Shown piece by piece: positions 1-11,803 of a stretch of 64,000 bases of DNA. Within the stretch, counting starts at the first letter, position 1. Each line of letters begins with the position of its first letter. A program made the translations under genes and the position numbers. A model generated the notes under the pieces. That model did not search any database and was not told the DNA's origin. It worked only from the letters and a program-made list of their open reading frames with translations. The stretch lies in assembly GCA_029204225.1 (NCBI GenBank), contig CM055094.1, forward strand, positions 68,038,536-68,102,535. The letters run 5' to 3'. The DNA is from Diphasiastrum complanatum. Taxonomy: Eukaryota > Streptophyta > Lycopodiopsida > Lycopodiales > Lycopodiaceae.

Positions 1-95
1 TTGTCACAGGCAAAAACCAAAAAACCAAAAACCAAACTCTTTTGCAAGTATTGCAAGAGAACCAACCATATAATAGCAAAGATTCTAGAATCAGA
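1..95 (+). pseudogene. Ty1/copia gag zinc-knuckle remnant
   Basis: The reading frame from base 1 contains LFCKYCKRTNH, the first part of a CX2CX4HX4C nucleocapsid knuckle, with Cys codons at 43-45 and 52-54. It closely resembles the intact knuckle of the copia element near 8580 (LFCRYCKRSNHNIKDC). The fourth ligand is lost: Ile stands where Cys is expected. The rest of the 67-codon frame has no recognisable domain. In an intact element this domain would package retroelement RNA. Confidence 0.55.
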
Positions 96-590
96 AAATA
101 CAATGAGTGAAACCATAACCAACAATAGAAAAAAAATATTGTTGAGCTGCAAAATTTTTAAGAAGAGAAGACTCGGCACATGGGAACAAGCTCCACACAT
201 GTGATTTTGACTTTTTACATGATTTTGAGCCTAATCAAGCTCATATTTTGTATTCTTCACACTCCTCAAAAATTAGCTTGATAAAGGTATGATAGATCTA
301 TCCATAACCATAAGAGCTAATCTTAGCTTCTTAAATGGATCCTTTAACATGGATTTAATGAGAAAACCAACCAATAAACTAATGATGCAAGATCACCACA
401 ACCATGATAAGATCTCCTTGATGGAAATCCAATTCCAAACACCATGAAGAGCATTCCACCATCCTAGCACCATTGCCATTGATTCCTTCCATGCTTGAAG
501 AAGATCCTTGATTTCAAATTTACTTCTCCTTCAAAATAGCTCCTCCTCCTTTTGGCCTCACAAAGATCCATCATGTTATCAAGATCACAA
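1..590. repeat. Arm of a ~590-bp inverted repeat (partner 60836-61425)
   Basis: Base 1 pairs with base 61425 in reverse complement. The match continues to about base 590 (60836), including the stretch around 'cctgtgacaa' at the far arm and the 'catgatggatctttgtgagg' stretch. The arm starts at the window edge, so it may continue to the left. It holds a copia zinc-knuckle remnant at its outer end and otherwise no gene. It is probably two copies of one retroelement fragment in opposite orientation. Confidence 0.8.
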
Positions 591-867
591 GGAAAAGGCA
601 TACCAAGATTGCAAAGACTATGCACGCTAAAATAACAAATATTTTGCATCATTTCTTTATTCTTGTATTCAATGCTAATCTTAGATCCAATGAGGCTTAA
701 GACTTTATTATAGATATAAGTGTCCTTAGGTAATGATTCACTTATTTTCATAACAAGTTTACAAAATGCATCAAAACACGATCATCCAACTCATGGATAA
801 AGTAATCAATCTTATATGCATAACCTTTGAGAGCAATAATAGATGAATATACCAAATATGCTATCCA
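591..867. other. No feature recognised
   Basis: AT-rich sequence between the inverted-repeat arm and the AT/CT microsatellites. A 95-codon minus-strand frame (464-751) overlaps it, but has no motif and runs across the repeat boundary, so I do not call it a gene. Confidence 0.5.
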
Positions 868-1760
<893 letters not shown>

Positions 1761-1899
1761 TCTCTTTTTATCTTTCACACTCTCTATCTCTTCTTAAAAC
1801 AAACAAACAAACATCAACCTGAAACAAACAAACAAAAAGCAAAACAAACAAAAATCAAGCACCAACCTCAAACAATGATCTTCAAACACTGATCTTCAG

Positions 1900-2411
1900 G
1901 CACCTTCAAGCACTGATCTTCAAGCCCTCAAGCACTGATCGCCCTCAATCACTCCAAAGACGTTCAAATTTGCAAAAGACAAAGTGAAAGAGAAGGCGCT
2001 GAATCGCGCGAATTGAAAGATTGAAACAGACGTCAGAATCCAACGACCTCCAAACACGTTGGAATCCGACGTCTATGACCATTCAGGCCCCGACAAATGT
2101 GCCAGATGCCGTAGACAGGCTTTTTGGCTTGCCGACGTGGACGTTGAAATCCGACGCACGTCGGATTACACGCATTTTTTTTAAAAATCTGTGACAGGTC
2201 ATATCCACGTCTGCATGTCGGAATCCGACATGTCGGACTCCGACGTGCCTTTGAAAAATTGGTTGCCGCCCATATTTCCCGATCGCCGGACTTTGATATT
2301 CGGATTTTTTATTGGGACGTCGGACCTCGACGTGTCGGATTGCGACGAATTATGAAATTTTTGAGCATACATCGGACACGGACGTCGGAATTTGTGCAGT
2401 ATGTTATTGTG
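1900..2411 (+). mobile_element. CACTA-like transposon terminus with GACGTCGG subterminal array
   Basis: From about 2010 the near-palindromic motif 'gacgtcggaatccgacgtc' and degenerate forms recur many times, as they do at 23240-23769. The block ends in 'gttattgtg' at 2411. Read inwards on the minus strand this is CACAATAACATACTGC, which aligns with CACAACAACACCCGTTGC at the other terminus. It lies directly after the microsatellite block that follows the transposase in the second copy, so it is best read as the transposase-3'-side end of another copy of that family. It interrupts a copia gag frame exactly at its outer end. The left boundary is uncertain. Confidence 0.6.
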
Positions 2412-3122
2412 TTATTACCAAGCATTTGCTTCGTCATAAGACTTATCAACTACAAATGTTAGGTTCACTTCCTCTTTTTCTTTATCACTTTCAGTGGACT
2501 TCTTTGACTTAAGATCTGCTTTCATCTTTAAACATTGATTCTTATAATGTCCCATCTTTCCACAATAAAAGCACTTACGTTCTTCTTCAAGTAATGAAGC
2601 TATCATCATCTCTAGTGATTGATTAGGCAAGTTTTCGAGTGTAAAAATGACATTACTATACTCAGTCGATATGCTATTCAATAGCACGGCCATAGGATCA
2701 TCTTCGAGAACATTAGAACCAATTCCAGCAAGCTGATTCATTATTGACTTCATATGACTCACATGATCATTTAAGCTCATTTCACTTTCTAGCTTTAATG
2801 TGAAAAATTGCTGCTTAAGAAGGATTTTACCATTTTTAGAACGTGCTCCAAATATAGCTTTCAATGATTGCCATATTTCACGAGCAGTCTTAGATAGGTC
2901 TAAATGATGAATTTGAGAATCAGCCAAACCAAGACCAATGTAAGTAGCAGCTCTCTTATCACGCAAATCAATATTAGAAGAATCATCGTAATCTTCTTGC
3001 TTAACTTTGGAATCGTCAACAAGATCCCACAGATTTTTCTTGGTCAATAATAATCTCATCTTGACTTGCCATGTATGAAAGTTCTTACCGTCAAATTTAT
3101 CAAATGAAGTTCTTTGATCCAT
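2412..3122 (-). pseudogene. Ty1/copia gag, 3'-truncated
   Basis: An open frame of about 235 codons starting MDQRTSFDKFDG. It has the copia gag (UBN2-type) layout: an N-terminal 'W..KM...L' region, the 'LK..FG' middle, 'LNDHVSHMKSIMNQL' and, near residue 185, an intact knuckle CFYCGKMGHYKNQC. In the intact family gag forms the virus-like particle. The frame stops at ...DEANAW, just where copia polyproteins continue into the protease Asp-Ser-Gly site, because the CACTA-like terminus begins there. No frameshift is visible, so this copy may be fairly young. No primer site or LTR is seen just upstream on the minus strand. Confidence 0.85.
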
Positions 3123-3739
3123 TCATTATAGCCAACTTGAATGACATGAATGAACTGATAAATTCAATTTCAGGAATTTTGCAATTGCTTTACTTAGCTA
3201 ACTAATGATAAGTGCATGTAATCGAGGGAGAGGGCGTAAGACGTCACCTCGACTAGGCTTATCACTTGGTTGGTTCCTAAAACCAATTTGACCTCTTAAT
3301 TTCTTGAAAAACATCGACTTCAATCTATATATATTCTGTACTTAGCATGACAATCAATTACTAGCTTTTGATCAGCTTTTAACAAGTTTTACATTGACAT
3401 TTTTTTGAAAAGTCTATGATGTCCCTAATGAAAAATGGAGGTCTCCGCATTAAAACGATAATCTGTTTTTCTGCCAATGTCCGAATCACAAGATTTTTGG
3501 ATCAAAACGGAGCTAAGACAGTGTAAAATAGTAATGTATAGCTTTTGTTCTAACAGAAACGGATTTTCTATGTGAAAATTAGCCTGTTATGCATTTTCTC
3601 CCAATTTCAGCACAGAGGGACAATCCTTAAACTTGTAAGGTAGTCCTTAAGGACCCAACCTCAAATTTTAAAAAATGTCATAAAAAACTTATAACAAAAC
3701 CGTCAAATAAATACCATTCTCAAGTACTCGAATTCCACG
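3123..3739. other. No gene recognised
   Basis: AT-rich sequence upstream of the minus-strand gag. It may include 5' leader of that element, but no TGGTATCAGAGC primer site or LTR ends could be found. Confidence 0.5.
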
Positions 3740-3910
3740 GGCCCGTCTCTCTCTCCTCATACTTCGTTCTGGATCGTGGCCGTTCTTTCCTCTCTGGATC
3801 GGGCTTCACGCATTTGCACCTCCTGCTCATCGGCCATGCCTCCATCTCTCTTGTATGCATTCAACTCCTGCACACGCGCTGGCCATCTGATTTCAGGCCT
3901 GAGGGAAGCG
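3740..3910 (-). other. GC-richer fragment of unknown origin beside the captured exon
   Basis: More GC-rich than its surroundings and bounded by the (CT)-rich 'cccgtctctctctcctc'. On the minus strand it can be read as part of a coding segment (MADEQEVQMREAR), but I do not recognise the family. It abuts the reductase exon fragment in this copy and is absent beside the other copy (29573 onwards), so the two copies diverge exactly here. Confidence 0.35.
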
Positions 3911-4176
3911 CTACTGCTGGCAGAATTTTCTTCTTCTTCTTATGGGATCTTCCACCTTGTCGATTCCCACACTGAAGCATGAATCGATTTCCAGATTAGG
4001 AAGTGCATCAATTAACTCAGCAGAGACTCCACTGCCTGAGCTTCCGATTAAACCCCTTATCGTGTCTGCATTTTCTTTAAGAAAAACTTGTTGGTCGTCA
4101 GCCTCCCATAACTTTAGGACTGTGAATTTGGGCTTCAAGAAACCACTCAGATGACGGAAAAATGGACGCATCACCT
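3911..4176 (-). pseudogene. Captured exon of a hydroxypyruvate/glyoxylate reductase (D-2-hydroxyacid dehydrogenase)
   Basis: The minus-strand frame (87 codons) contains FTVLKLWEADDQQVFLKE, then a Rossmann-type start with IRGLIGSSGSGVSAELIDAL, and LEIDSCFSVGIDKVE. This is the N-terminal substrate-binding part of plant HPR2/HPR3-type reductases, which reduce hydroxypyruvate or glyoxylate with NADPH in photorespiration. The real protein is over 300 residues. The NAD-binding GxGxxG and the catalytic Arg/Glu/His are absent. Homology stops after GIDKVE, a likely exon end. Starting from upstream 'gacagatgtgcac' the segment recurs in reverse orientation at 29243-29573. It sits inside a minus-strand LTR element and is therefore a transduplicated fragment. 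Confidence 0.72.
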
Positions 4177-4650
4177 ACACGCTCCTACACGGATCTGGAT
4201 CCCAAACTTTCTAACCAGGCAGCGCTTATTCCATCTGTGCACATCTGTCTGATGCAAGCTCTGCAGGTCTGAACTCCATTTCACAAAATGTGCAACTTTC
4301 ACTGATTCTTCACGTTGCTTGCAACCTGTTGTCTCCTTACCATCTGGGTAACCATCTGGGTGAAGGCCAGTGTTTGGCACATTGCAAACAAAAAGAACAT
4401 CTGCACTGATTCGGAAGTTGAAATAATCAGTGGCATCCAAATATACTCCAAGCCCAGGCCTTGCTTGAAGCACACGGCTCCTCCACCCTTTTGCACAACA
4501 CCAGCAAGAAATGAACATCACAAGGAAGCTATAATGGAGTTTGTCTCTCCCATTGCAAATTCTCTTGCACCAACGGGCCTGTCATTTAGCCTCCTTCACT
4601 TTGCACAGGCAGTAGGCTGCTTTGCTCCATTACTTGGTCATCAATAGTCT
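4177..4650 (-). other. Coding-looking minus-strand sequence, unidentified
   Basis: Several partly open frames, one giving GVYLDATDYFNFRISADV and FVCNVPNTGLHPDGYPDG. The composition and lack of stops over about 100 codons suggest former exon sequence, but I do not recognise the family. The 70 bases next to the reductase fragment are shared with 29243-29311; the rest is not. It could be a second captured gene piece. Confidence 0.4.
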
Positions 4651-4988
4651 ACCATCTAACTCTCAAGAACAATATGCATCCTCAGGCACCAATTGAATAG
4701 CAAGCATGGCTCTCTCTCATTTTCTTTCTGCACAAAAGCAGAATCATCCTATTTCTACAACAGAAACAAAAAACAAGAACAAAGAGAATGTCTCTCTCTT
4801 TATTTCTATTCATCAGATTCTACAAATAGAAAATAGAATCGAACATAACTCAGAGAATGCATCTCTGTTTATTAACAAAATTGAAAATTTTCTACTTTCT
4901 GCAAATTTTCTCAACAAATTAAATGCTATCAAAATTTTCTAAGAATCAAACTGCATGCTAGGATTATTCAGGTGTTAGCCATAGATGA

Positions 4989-4999
4989 CTCTGATACCA
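4989..4999 (-). promoter_or_regulatory. tRNA-iMet primer binding site (minus strand)
   Basis: Reverse complement reads TGGTATCAGAG, directly after an LTR ending ...AATTTCACACA. It would prime minus-strand DNA synthesis of an element running leftwards, whose internal region would hold the reductase fragment. Confidence 0.75.
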
Positions 5000-5316
5000 T
5001 GTGTGAAATTAGAACATGCACAAAAGCATTCACATAATACAAAAGGGGAGAGAGAACACCACTGCTCTATTACTTTAAGCTTGCACATTACAATGATACA
5101 ATGAGAAAAAGAAAGAGAGAGAGAGAGAGAGAGAAAGGTGTTACACCTCTTCATGAAAGACCTCATCCCATTTCACATTGGGAGGGGCCCAAAATATATC
5201 AAACTTGACTTTAGGCACATTGGGCCTAATACATTTTAAGTATTCTATAAATAACCAACAAAGTGGCATTGCCCATTAATAGAAATTCTAAGAAATACAT
5301 GATCTAAACGCACACA
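5000..5316 (-). repeat. Short LTR (317 bp) of the minus-strand element
   Basis: Bounded by TGTGTG at 5000 and CACACA at 5316, with the primer site abutting its 3' end on the minus strand. It contains a short (GA)n tract at 5111-5136. Its terminal bases (..aatttcaca + primer site) resemble the LTR ending at 39033. The right boundary is inferred from the short inverted ends only. I did not find the matching second LTR. Confidence 0.5.
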
Positions 5317-6263
5317 TTCAATAATAGCAGCAAATGCTCAGCCACCTACAAAACCAACTCGAGTTGAAGATCTTCAACTTGCAAACTGCCATGGCAAATC
5401 TTACTACGGAATGGGATGAGGCCTTAGCAGATGCAAAAGTAGCACGTTCCGCTAATGTAGCAATAGCTGAAACTGGTTGATTTCCAAGATTTTGCTCCTC
5501 CAGCTATTCCCGAGGGAACTCAAATCCCAGTGGTGGCATATTAGCAGTTGACACAAAAGTTAAAGGCCATGACAGAGCAACATATCAAAATGCAACAATC
5601 CTATATTACTTTTGTCGAGGCCCTCAACCAACATATCACCACCCTGGAGGAAAAGCTAAAGGCGGCCATGAAATCGGCACCTTCCGTCCATGTAGAGCTT
5701 GCCCGGTTTCACGATTTTGGGCATTATTATGATGGATCTGATGGCAGAGATGGGACAGGTTTCCAAGGGGCTCCATCAATAAATCAGGGATCGACATTCC
5801 AAGGACCACAACAAGTCTCAGGAGCTCCTCCACCAACTAAATCATAGGGCACTGGTGGTCGCGACGTACGATACTTTGTGGATTATTCCTAGTGGCATTT
5901 TTGGCAGAGCTCAAAGGTTATTGGAATCGAGGGCTACCACCAATAGCCATTGATATCAATAAACCTCTACAAACGCAAGACGACCACGTCAACGGGCGCA
6001 GCTTTATTATCGGGCAACCCTCACTTCGGCACTACACATTGATATGTTAGAGCTGTGGTAAACCCATAACTTTCTCCAGGGTATGTTCCACTACTACAAA
6101 CCCATGCCCTTACTTAACAAACTACGCTGACAAATGATGGAGGGCATCGGCAACAAGATTTACCAATCTCGACAACAACAATCCTGCCTCCAAGAAGCTC
6201 AAATGATCCAGGAAGAAAAAGCTTCGATTGGTGTGGGACCATCAATCCAATAAGGAGGGAGAT
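5317..6263 (+). pseudogene. Degenerate retroelement-like coding sequence
   Basis: Short frames on the plus strand. The longest (5548-5847) has a likely coiled coil (EALNQHITTLEEKLKAAM) followed by a Gly/Gln/Pro-rich tail. The downstream part is rich in Gln codons but broken by stops. The style resembles a gypsy gag or spacer, without any knuckle or protease motif to prove it. It ends at the start of the next LTR. Confidence 0.35.
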
Positions 6264-7167
6264 AATGTTAGCAATGGTACAAACACAATGAAAAATATAA
6301 AATAAAATAAAACTCTATGGCATGTGTTTTGTAAGCCCACGTATGAGTATATACCAATAAACTTCTACTATTTTCTAAGTCCATGGGTAAAAGCCTAAAA
6401 TAATAAAATAACTTAAACTTAGGATTAGAACTTAGACTTAAGAAACTTAAGCTTAGAAAGATTCTAAGTTATTTTAAGTCCCAAGTTAGAAACTTCTAAA
6501 GTTCTAAATTCTAAGTTAGAGGTTTTTTAGAAGCCTTAGAATGACTAGTTTAGAACTAATTACATAAGCTAGTGGATTCTTATGGAAGGCCCTCCTTGCT
6601 ATAAGAGGAGAGGTATTTCTCATGTACACAACACTTTTGGAATTATGCTAAATTGCTCTCTATTTGAAAATATCTTGCTACTTCACTTCTGTTCATTTTG
6701 TAAAGGTGCATAGCTTGAGGGAAGGTGCTCGGGCCTCCTCTTGCCTCCTTTTCATAGGTTTCTATTGTGGCATGTGTTTTATTGCTTTATGTTTATTTAG
6801 CTTCAATATATATTTCCAATTCCCTTTGGGTGTTAGATTAGAATTAGTGTAAAGATCTTGCTAGTTGGGTACTTCCTTACCAAGATCATGTTATTTTGTT
6901 ATTCTTGGCTAGTTGGGAAGCCTTAGTCAAGTTTAGTTATTTACATTCCGAGCATCAGTTGGGAAGCCTTGGTACTCCACTACTACTTTGTTCTATTGCG
7001 CATTGCTACTGTTCATTCATCTTGATTATTTTGTTGGTAACTAACGCACTTCCGATCCACAACCATCCGATGCTAAAACTTCCACTGCTATTCCACACAT
7101 TTCTAATTTGATATCAGTGTTCTGTTTCTATCAGAACCCATTTCTGATAACTCATCATTTTTCGACA
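6264..7167 (+). repeat. Putative 5' LTR of copia element E1
   Basis: The right end is fixed by the primer site that follows 'ttcgaca'. The left end is placed at 'tgttagcaatgg', where gag-like sequence stops. A TATA-like box (TATAAGAG, 6600-6607) in the middle would be the U3 promoter. No matching 3' LTR remains, since E1 is fused to another copia at about 8186. Confidence 0.5.
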
Positions 7168-7179
7168 TGGTATCAGAGC
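7168..7179 (+). promoter_or_regulatory. tRNA-iMet primer binding site of E1
   Basis: TGGTATCAGAGC, the standard plant copia primer site, immediately before the gag leader. Confidence 0.9.
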
Positions 7180-7221
7180 GGGTGGTCGTTGTTTCTACCA
7201 ATGATCTTGCTCTCTACACCA

Positions 7222-8185
7222 GAATGAATCTATCTTCTAGTTCATCTCTGATTGACAAACTCGATGAAGAGAACTACCATCTCTAGAATTTCAAGATGGA
7301 GGTAGTATTACTTGCCAAAGAACTGTGGGACATCGTCGATGGCACATAAGTCAAACCTGAGGGTGATGCAGTCATCATCACCAAATGGAGACAACGAGAT
7401 GGCAAGACATTTGCTTTAATCACACTCAATATCAAAGACTCTCAAGTCAGTCAGCTGTTCAGACTGCCAAGGATGCTTGGGACATCTTAGCAACCCTCTA
7501 TGATATCAGGGATGTCACTTCCAAACTTCATTTGAGGAAGAAGTTCTTCACATTGATAATATCTAATGCATATAGTGTTTTGAGCCATCTCAACACTTTT
7601 AAAAATCTCATGGAGCAGATGACTACAACCGACTCAGTCATTGAAGATTCCTTTATCGAGTCTACTTGATGCCTATGAAACTTGGGTCATGGCTATTTCG
7701 ACCCAACAGCATCTCACTCTATCAAGAGTCATTTCGGTGCTACTTCAAGAGGAGATCAAAAGAAATGCATCCTCCTCCGGCTCAAGATCAGATCCTCAAG
7801 CTCTATATTCAAAGAAAAATCAAAAGTTCAGATCCAAGAGATCTACAAAGTCATATTATTTTGACAGAAAGAGCAACATGCAATCTGGATCGAATTTAGA
7901 ATCGAACTCTTCATCATTCCAGCCAATGTAGAAACTATTCTACAAATACTATAAGAGGACTGGCCATTTCATCAAGGACTATGGAACTTTGAAATACATC
8001 AATGAAAAGAAGAAGCAATTCTAACAACAAGCAAATGTTGTACCAACCAGTCACTCGATACAGCAACAAGAGGAAGATGAAGCAGCCTTCATGACCAAGG
8101 TCCGAGAACAGCAGGATATCGATTTCTGGTATCTGGACTTGGGAGCAACTCAACATATGACTCACCATCGATACTGGTTCTGTAT
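7222..8185 (+). pseudogene. Copia E1 gag-protease, heavily mutated
   Basis: The frame begins MNLSSSSSLIDKLDEENYHL, then a stop where Trp is usual (YHL*NFKMEV), then ELWDIVDGT with a further stop. A frameshift lies near 7440 before AKDAWDILATLYDI, and the segment 'LTLSRVISVLLQEE' is the gag C-terminal domain. At 7941-7982 the nucleocapsid knuckle reads YKYYKRTGHFIKDY: all three Cys are Tyr. The protease site reads YLDLGATQHMT, with Ser to Leu beside the catalytic Asp. Most lesions are G-to-A or C-to-T. Sequence switches to a different copia at about 8186, in the middle of the protease. Confidence 0.8.
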
Positions 8186-9290
8186 TGACTCGTCTCTTTT
8201 TGAAAAAGAGGGTCCTTACCCTCAAAATGAGCGAAGGTACCTCAGTCAGTTATCATTTAAATGAGTCCAAATAGTTATTGAATCAATTAGCTTCCATAGA
8301 AGAAGAATCTACTATGTCTCTTCTTGTCGGTCTTCCACCCTCCTACAACGAGCAATACTCCTGCGCTATCACTCTAGAAGCTGACAACAAGTCTATTGCA
8401 GGAAGAAGTAAGGAGAAAGAGCCTAGCTACAACGAGTACCAAGACAATGGCCTTGTACTCTAATAACAAAATTTCAAGAAGAACAACTTCGAGGATAAGA
8501 AAACAAAGACTGAGTAGACAAATTCAACGCAACTACAACAACAGCACAGTCGACAACAACAACCTGCCAAGACCAAACTCTTTTGTAGATACTGCAAGAG
8601 ATCCAATCACAACATCAAAGACTGTCGGATTCTCAAGCACAATGAAGCGAGGAAGAAGATGCAACAACACCAAGAAGGAGGCTCTGACTTTGTCATAGAT
8701 TCTCGAGAAGAAGAAAAGGCGATGATGGTACAAGATCAATCATGCAAGGATGCCTATGAATGGTATCTAGATTCACATGCTTGACTCCATGTAAGAACCT
8801 ATTCTCGAATCTCATAGCAACAAAATCAAAGTATATTTTCTTTGGAGACTCAAGTTCACACAAAGTCAAAGGCCAAGGCTCTATTTGACTGCAATTCCTA
8901 GATGGTATCACTAGACAGTTAGATGGTGTACTCTATGTACTTGAATTAACAAAGAGTTTATTGTCTGTAAGCAAGATCACTGATCAAGGCTATAGAGCTT
9001 TGTTTACTGCTAGTCGATGTACCATTCTTGACAAGAATTCAAATGAAATCCTCTATGCACACAGAGAAAAAAATTTATATATCTTGAGTCACGATTATGC
9101 ACTTTCTGTGAATAATTATGATGCTCATGTATGGCTTCAAAGATTAGGTCATTTAGACATGAGATCTATCTTGTATATGCATCATAATAGCGTGGTCAAG
9201 GATATGAGTATTAATGTTGTCTCCAGGAGAAATCATTTCATCTATGAAATATGCTTACTAGGAAAACAACCTAGAACAAGATTTTCCTAA
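8186..9290 (+). pseudogene. Copia E2 gag (5'-truncated), protease and pre-integrase
   Basis: Begins inside gag (LTLKMSEGTSVSYHLNES), followed by NQLASIEEES and LLVGLPPSY. The knuckle near 8580 (LFCRYCKRSNHNIKDC) is intact. The protease site is damaged: YLDSHA followed by a stop, where DSGAS is expected. The pre-integrase zinc region (WLQRLGHLDMRS, then YEICLLGKQ) is at 9130-9275, with one Cys of the usual pair lost. At least four frame changes or stops separate these parts. It is continuous with the integrase and RT that follow, giving the copia order gag-PR-IN-RT-RH. Confidence 0.82.
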
Positions 9291-9299
9291 GGACAAGCC

Positions 9300-9660
9300 A
9301 AAAGAGCTAAGTCTATTCTAGAATTAATCCATAGTGATTTATGTGGTCCTATGAGCATGCCCTCTTTGGGTAATGCTTTATATTTCATCACTTTTATTGA
9401 TGACCTCTCTAGATTTACCATAATTATGTTCATCAAGAACAAGTATGAGGCATTCAACTGTTTCAGAGATTTCAAACAATTTGCTGAGACTCAAACTGGT
9501 CAGAGAGTCAAGACCATGCGGTCTAATTCAGGGGGAGAGTACATGTCTGATGAAATGGCGGACTACTTATTATCATGTGGCGTGCATCATCAGTTCACTA
9601 CCAGCTACACTCCGCAACAGAACGGCGTAGCTGAAAGAAAGAATTGAACTCTATCAGAAG
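9300..9660 (+). pseudogene. Copia E2 integrase core
   Basis: IHSDLCGPM carries the first catalytic Asp, and TPQQNGVAERKN the catalytic Glu. The second Asp, normally in R-T-D-N-G-G-E-Y, reads RSNSGGEY with AAT at 9525-9527: an Asp-to-Asn change by one G-to-A transition, which would abolish strand transfer. The frame between them is open for about 98 codons. The following segment (9660-10020: FGCLCYAQIPSDLRKK, FIGYSISHKAYRIYD) is the usual copia integrase C-terminal part, with stops. Confidence 0.85.
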
Positions 9661-10246
9661 CAGCATGATCCATGATCTCTGTCAAATGCTCAGTTACCCA
9701 AAGTTTTTTGGGTTGAAGCAATTTCTACAACCTACTATCTACAAAATGATTCCAGCATGAAGGCAATTGACTCAAAAACTCCATTTGAAGCCTACGTAGT
9801 TACAAACCAAGTCTTAAACACCTACATGTGTTTGGATGTCTCTGCTATGCACAAATACCGTCTGATCTGAGGAAAAAGCTAGACCAAGTCAGCTATAAGT
9901 ATATTTTTATTGGCTATTCAATATCACATAAAGCATACCGCATTTATGATGATGAAATAGGTCAGATATTAGTCAACCGAGATGTTGTCTTCCTTGAAGA
10001 CAAATTTTATGATTTTAAGTAGAAGCAACAAATGCAGGAGTTTGTTCCAACAACTCCATTTATTATCGATAGGCCCAGACCTACGAACCACAGCCTGAAG
10101 ATATCCCAGTCATTCACCCAGAAGAGTCATCTACTCAGGAACCCGCAGTTCAAAAATCTACACGACAACGACAACAATCTGATTGTTTCGTCCGTCAGGC
10201 GTTCATCAGTCATGATGAACCTGCCTCTGGCGCAAACATACTATCA
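9661..10246 (+). pseudogene. Copia E2 integrase C-terminus and linker to RT
   Basis: Contains the copia signature FGCLCYAQIPSDLRKKLD and FIGYSISHKAYRIYDDE, followed by a Pro/Gln-rich linker (10030-10200). Interrupted by stops near 9665 and 10020. Confidence 0.8.
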
Positions 10247-11185
10247 ATGTCAGATGCAGACAAATGGAAAGCTTCCATGGACGTTGAGTACAACTCATTG
10301 ATGAAGAACAAGACCTGGAGTCTTGTTAATCCTCCTGTAGGTACTAAACTCATTGACACTAAGTGGATCTTCAAATTAAAGCTCAAGCCAGATGGATTAA
10401 TGTCCAAATGGAAAGCTCTCTTAGTGGTTAAAGGATATGAGCAAGTTTATGGAATAGATTACACTGACACTTTCAGTCCAGTGGTAAAGCATCAATCTAT
10501 TCGAAGCTTGCTGGCTATAGCTACTGTAGAGGATGTAGACATTCATCAGATGGACGTCCAAAGATCATTCCTTCATGGATATATACAAGAAGATATTCTC
10601 ATTTATCAACCAGAAGGTTACGTCCTTCAAGGCCAAGACCATATGGTATGTAGATTGTAGAAGGCACTTTATGTCCTCAAGCAAGCTCCTAGGGCCTGGT
10701 ATGAAAGAATTAATCATTTCTTGTTGCAGCACCAATTTACTTCTTGCTCTGCAGATTCAAATGTGTATCTGAAGTATAAAGGATCAAGCTATGTCACAAT
10801 AGCATTATATATCGATGATTTTTTAATCATCAACAATTCAAATCAGTTATTGTATGAAACAAAATCTTTGGTTTCAACAAAATTTGAGATGACTAATTTA
10901 GGCCCAGTTCATTACCTACTTGCTATGGAGATCACCAAAGATCGTGCAAGTAGAAGGATCGCTATAAGCCAAAAATCCTATTTAATCAATGTACTTCGCA
11001 GATATGGCATGGAGGATTGTAAGCCGATAGACACACCCATGGATCCAGGATCCAAGCTATCTAAAAACATGTGCCCCAAAACTCAAGCAGAACATCAAGA
11101 GATGTGCAAACACCCTTATCAGTCAATGATCGGGTCTCTAATGTATTCTATGATCTGCACACGACTTATCCAGCATATGTGGTAA
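10247..11185 (+). pseudogene. Copia E2 reverse transcriptase
   Basis: Starts with the copia RT opening WKASMDVEYNSLMKNKTW, then WIFKLKLKPDG, GIDYTDTFSPVVK and HQMDVQRSFLHGYIQEDI (the first catalytic Asp region). A stop at about 10660 is followed by ALYVLKQAPRAWYERI. The YxDD box is present as LYIDDFLI near 10815. The C-terminal part includes MTNLGPVHYLLAMEI and YQSMIGSLMY. Two frame changes (near 10660 and 11165) make it non-functional. It would have copied element RNA to DNA in the virus-like particle. Confidence 0.9.
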
Positions 11186-11790
11186 GCACACTGTCACAGT
11201 ACATGTCCAATCTAGGCTTACAACATTGGAAGGCTCTTCAAAGAGTATTAAAGTACATTCAAGCTATGAAGCACTATGCTTTGTGCTATAATGGTAATAC
11301 AGAAGTTGCACTTACTTATTCAGATTCGGATTGGGCAAGAGACGTGGATACCAGAAAGTCCACATCTGGTTATATTTGTTTTCTTGCAAGAGGACCCATT
11401 TCATGGAACAGCAGAAAGCAGAAATGCAATTCACTGTCGTCTACAAAATCAGAATACGTTGCAGCTACATCAACAATGAAGGAGATTATTTGGCTCAGAA
11501 AGTCACTACAAAATCTACAATTTTCACACATCAGTCCAACTATACTCTAGTGCAACAATCAAAACTGTATAGCTCTATCTCTGAACCCACGAACTCATTC
11601 TAGAGCTAAACATATAGAGGTTCAATTTCATTTTCCTAGAGAGAAAGTTCAGAATAAAGATGTACTACTAAGTTATTGTCATACAAACAGTATGTTGGCT
11701 GACATTTTGACAAAACCATTGTCAAGAGAGAAACGTTTTACTTTGGTAGGTATGTTAAATCTCAATTTAAATTTAGATTCATAGTAGTAA
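11186..11790 (+). pseudogene. Copia E2 RNase H and polyprotein C-terminus
   Basis: Contains LKYIQAMKHYALCYNG, then the RNase H core TYSDSDWARDVDTRKSTSGY, ISWNSRKQKCNSLSSTKSEY with catalytic Asp and Glu residues retained, and the terminal HTNSMLADILTKPL. One stop or frame change at about 11550. A polypurine tract (gggggag, 11797-11803) follows, abutting the 3' LTR. Confidence 0.88.
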
Positions 11791-11803
11791 GCTTAAGGGG
11801 GAG

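Noticed and set aside
3911-4176. Functional hydroxypyruvate reductase
   Set aside because: Only one N-terminal exon is present; the nucleotide-binding and catalytic parts are absent and the frame runs into unrelated sequence.
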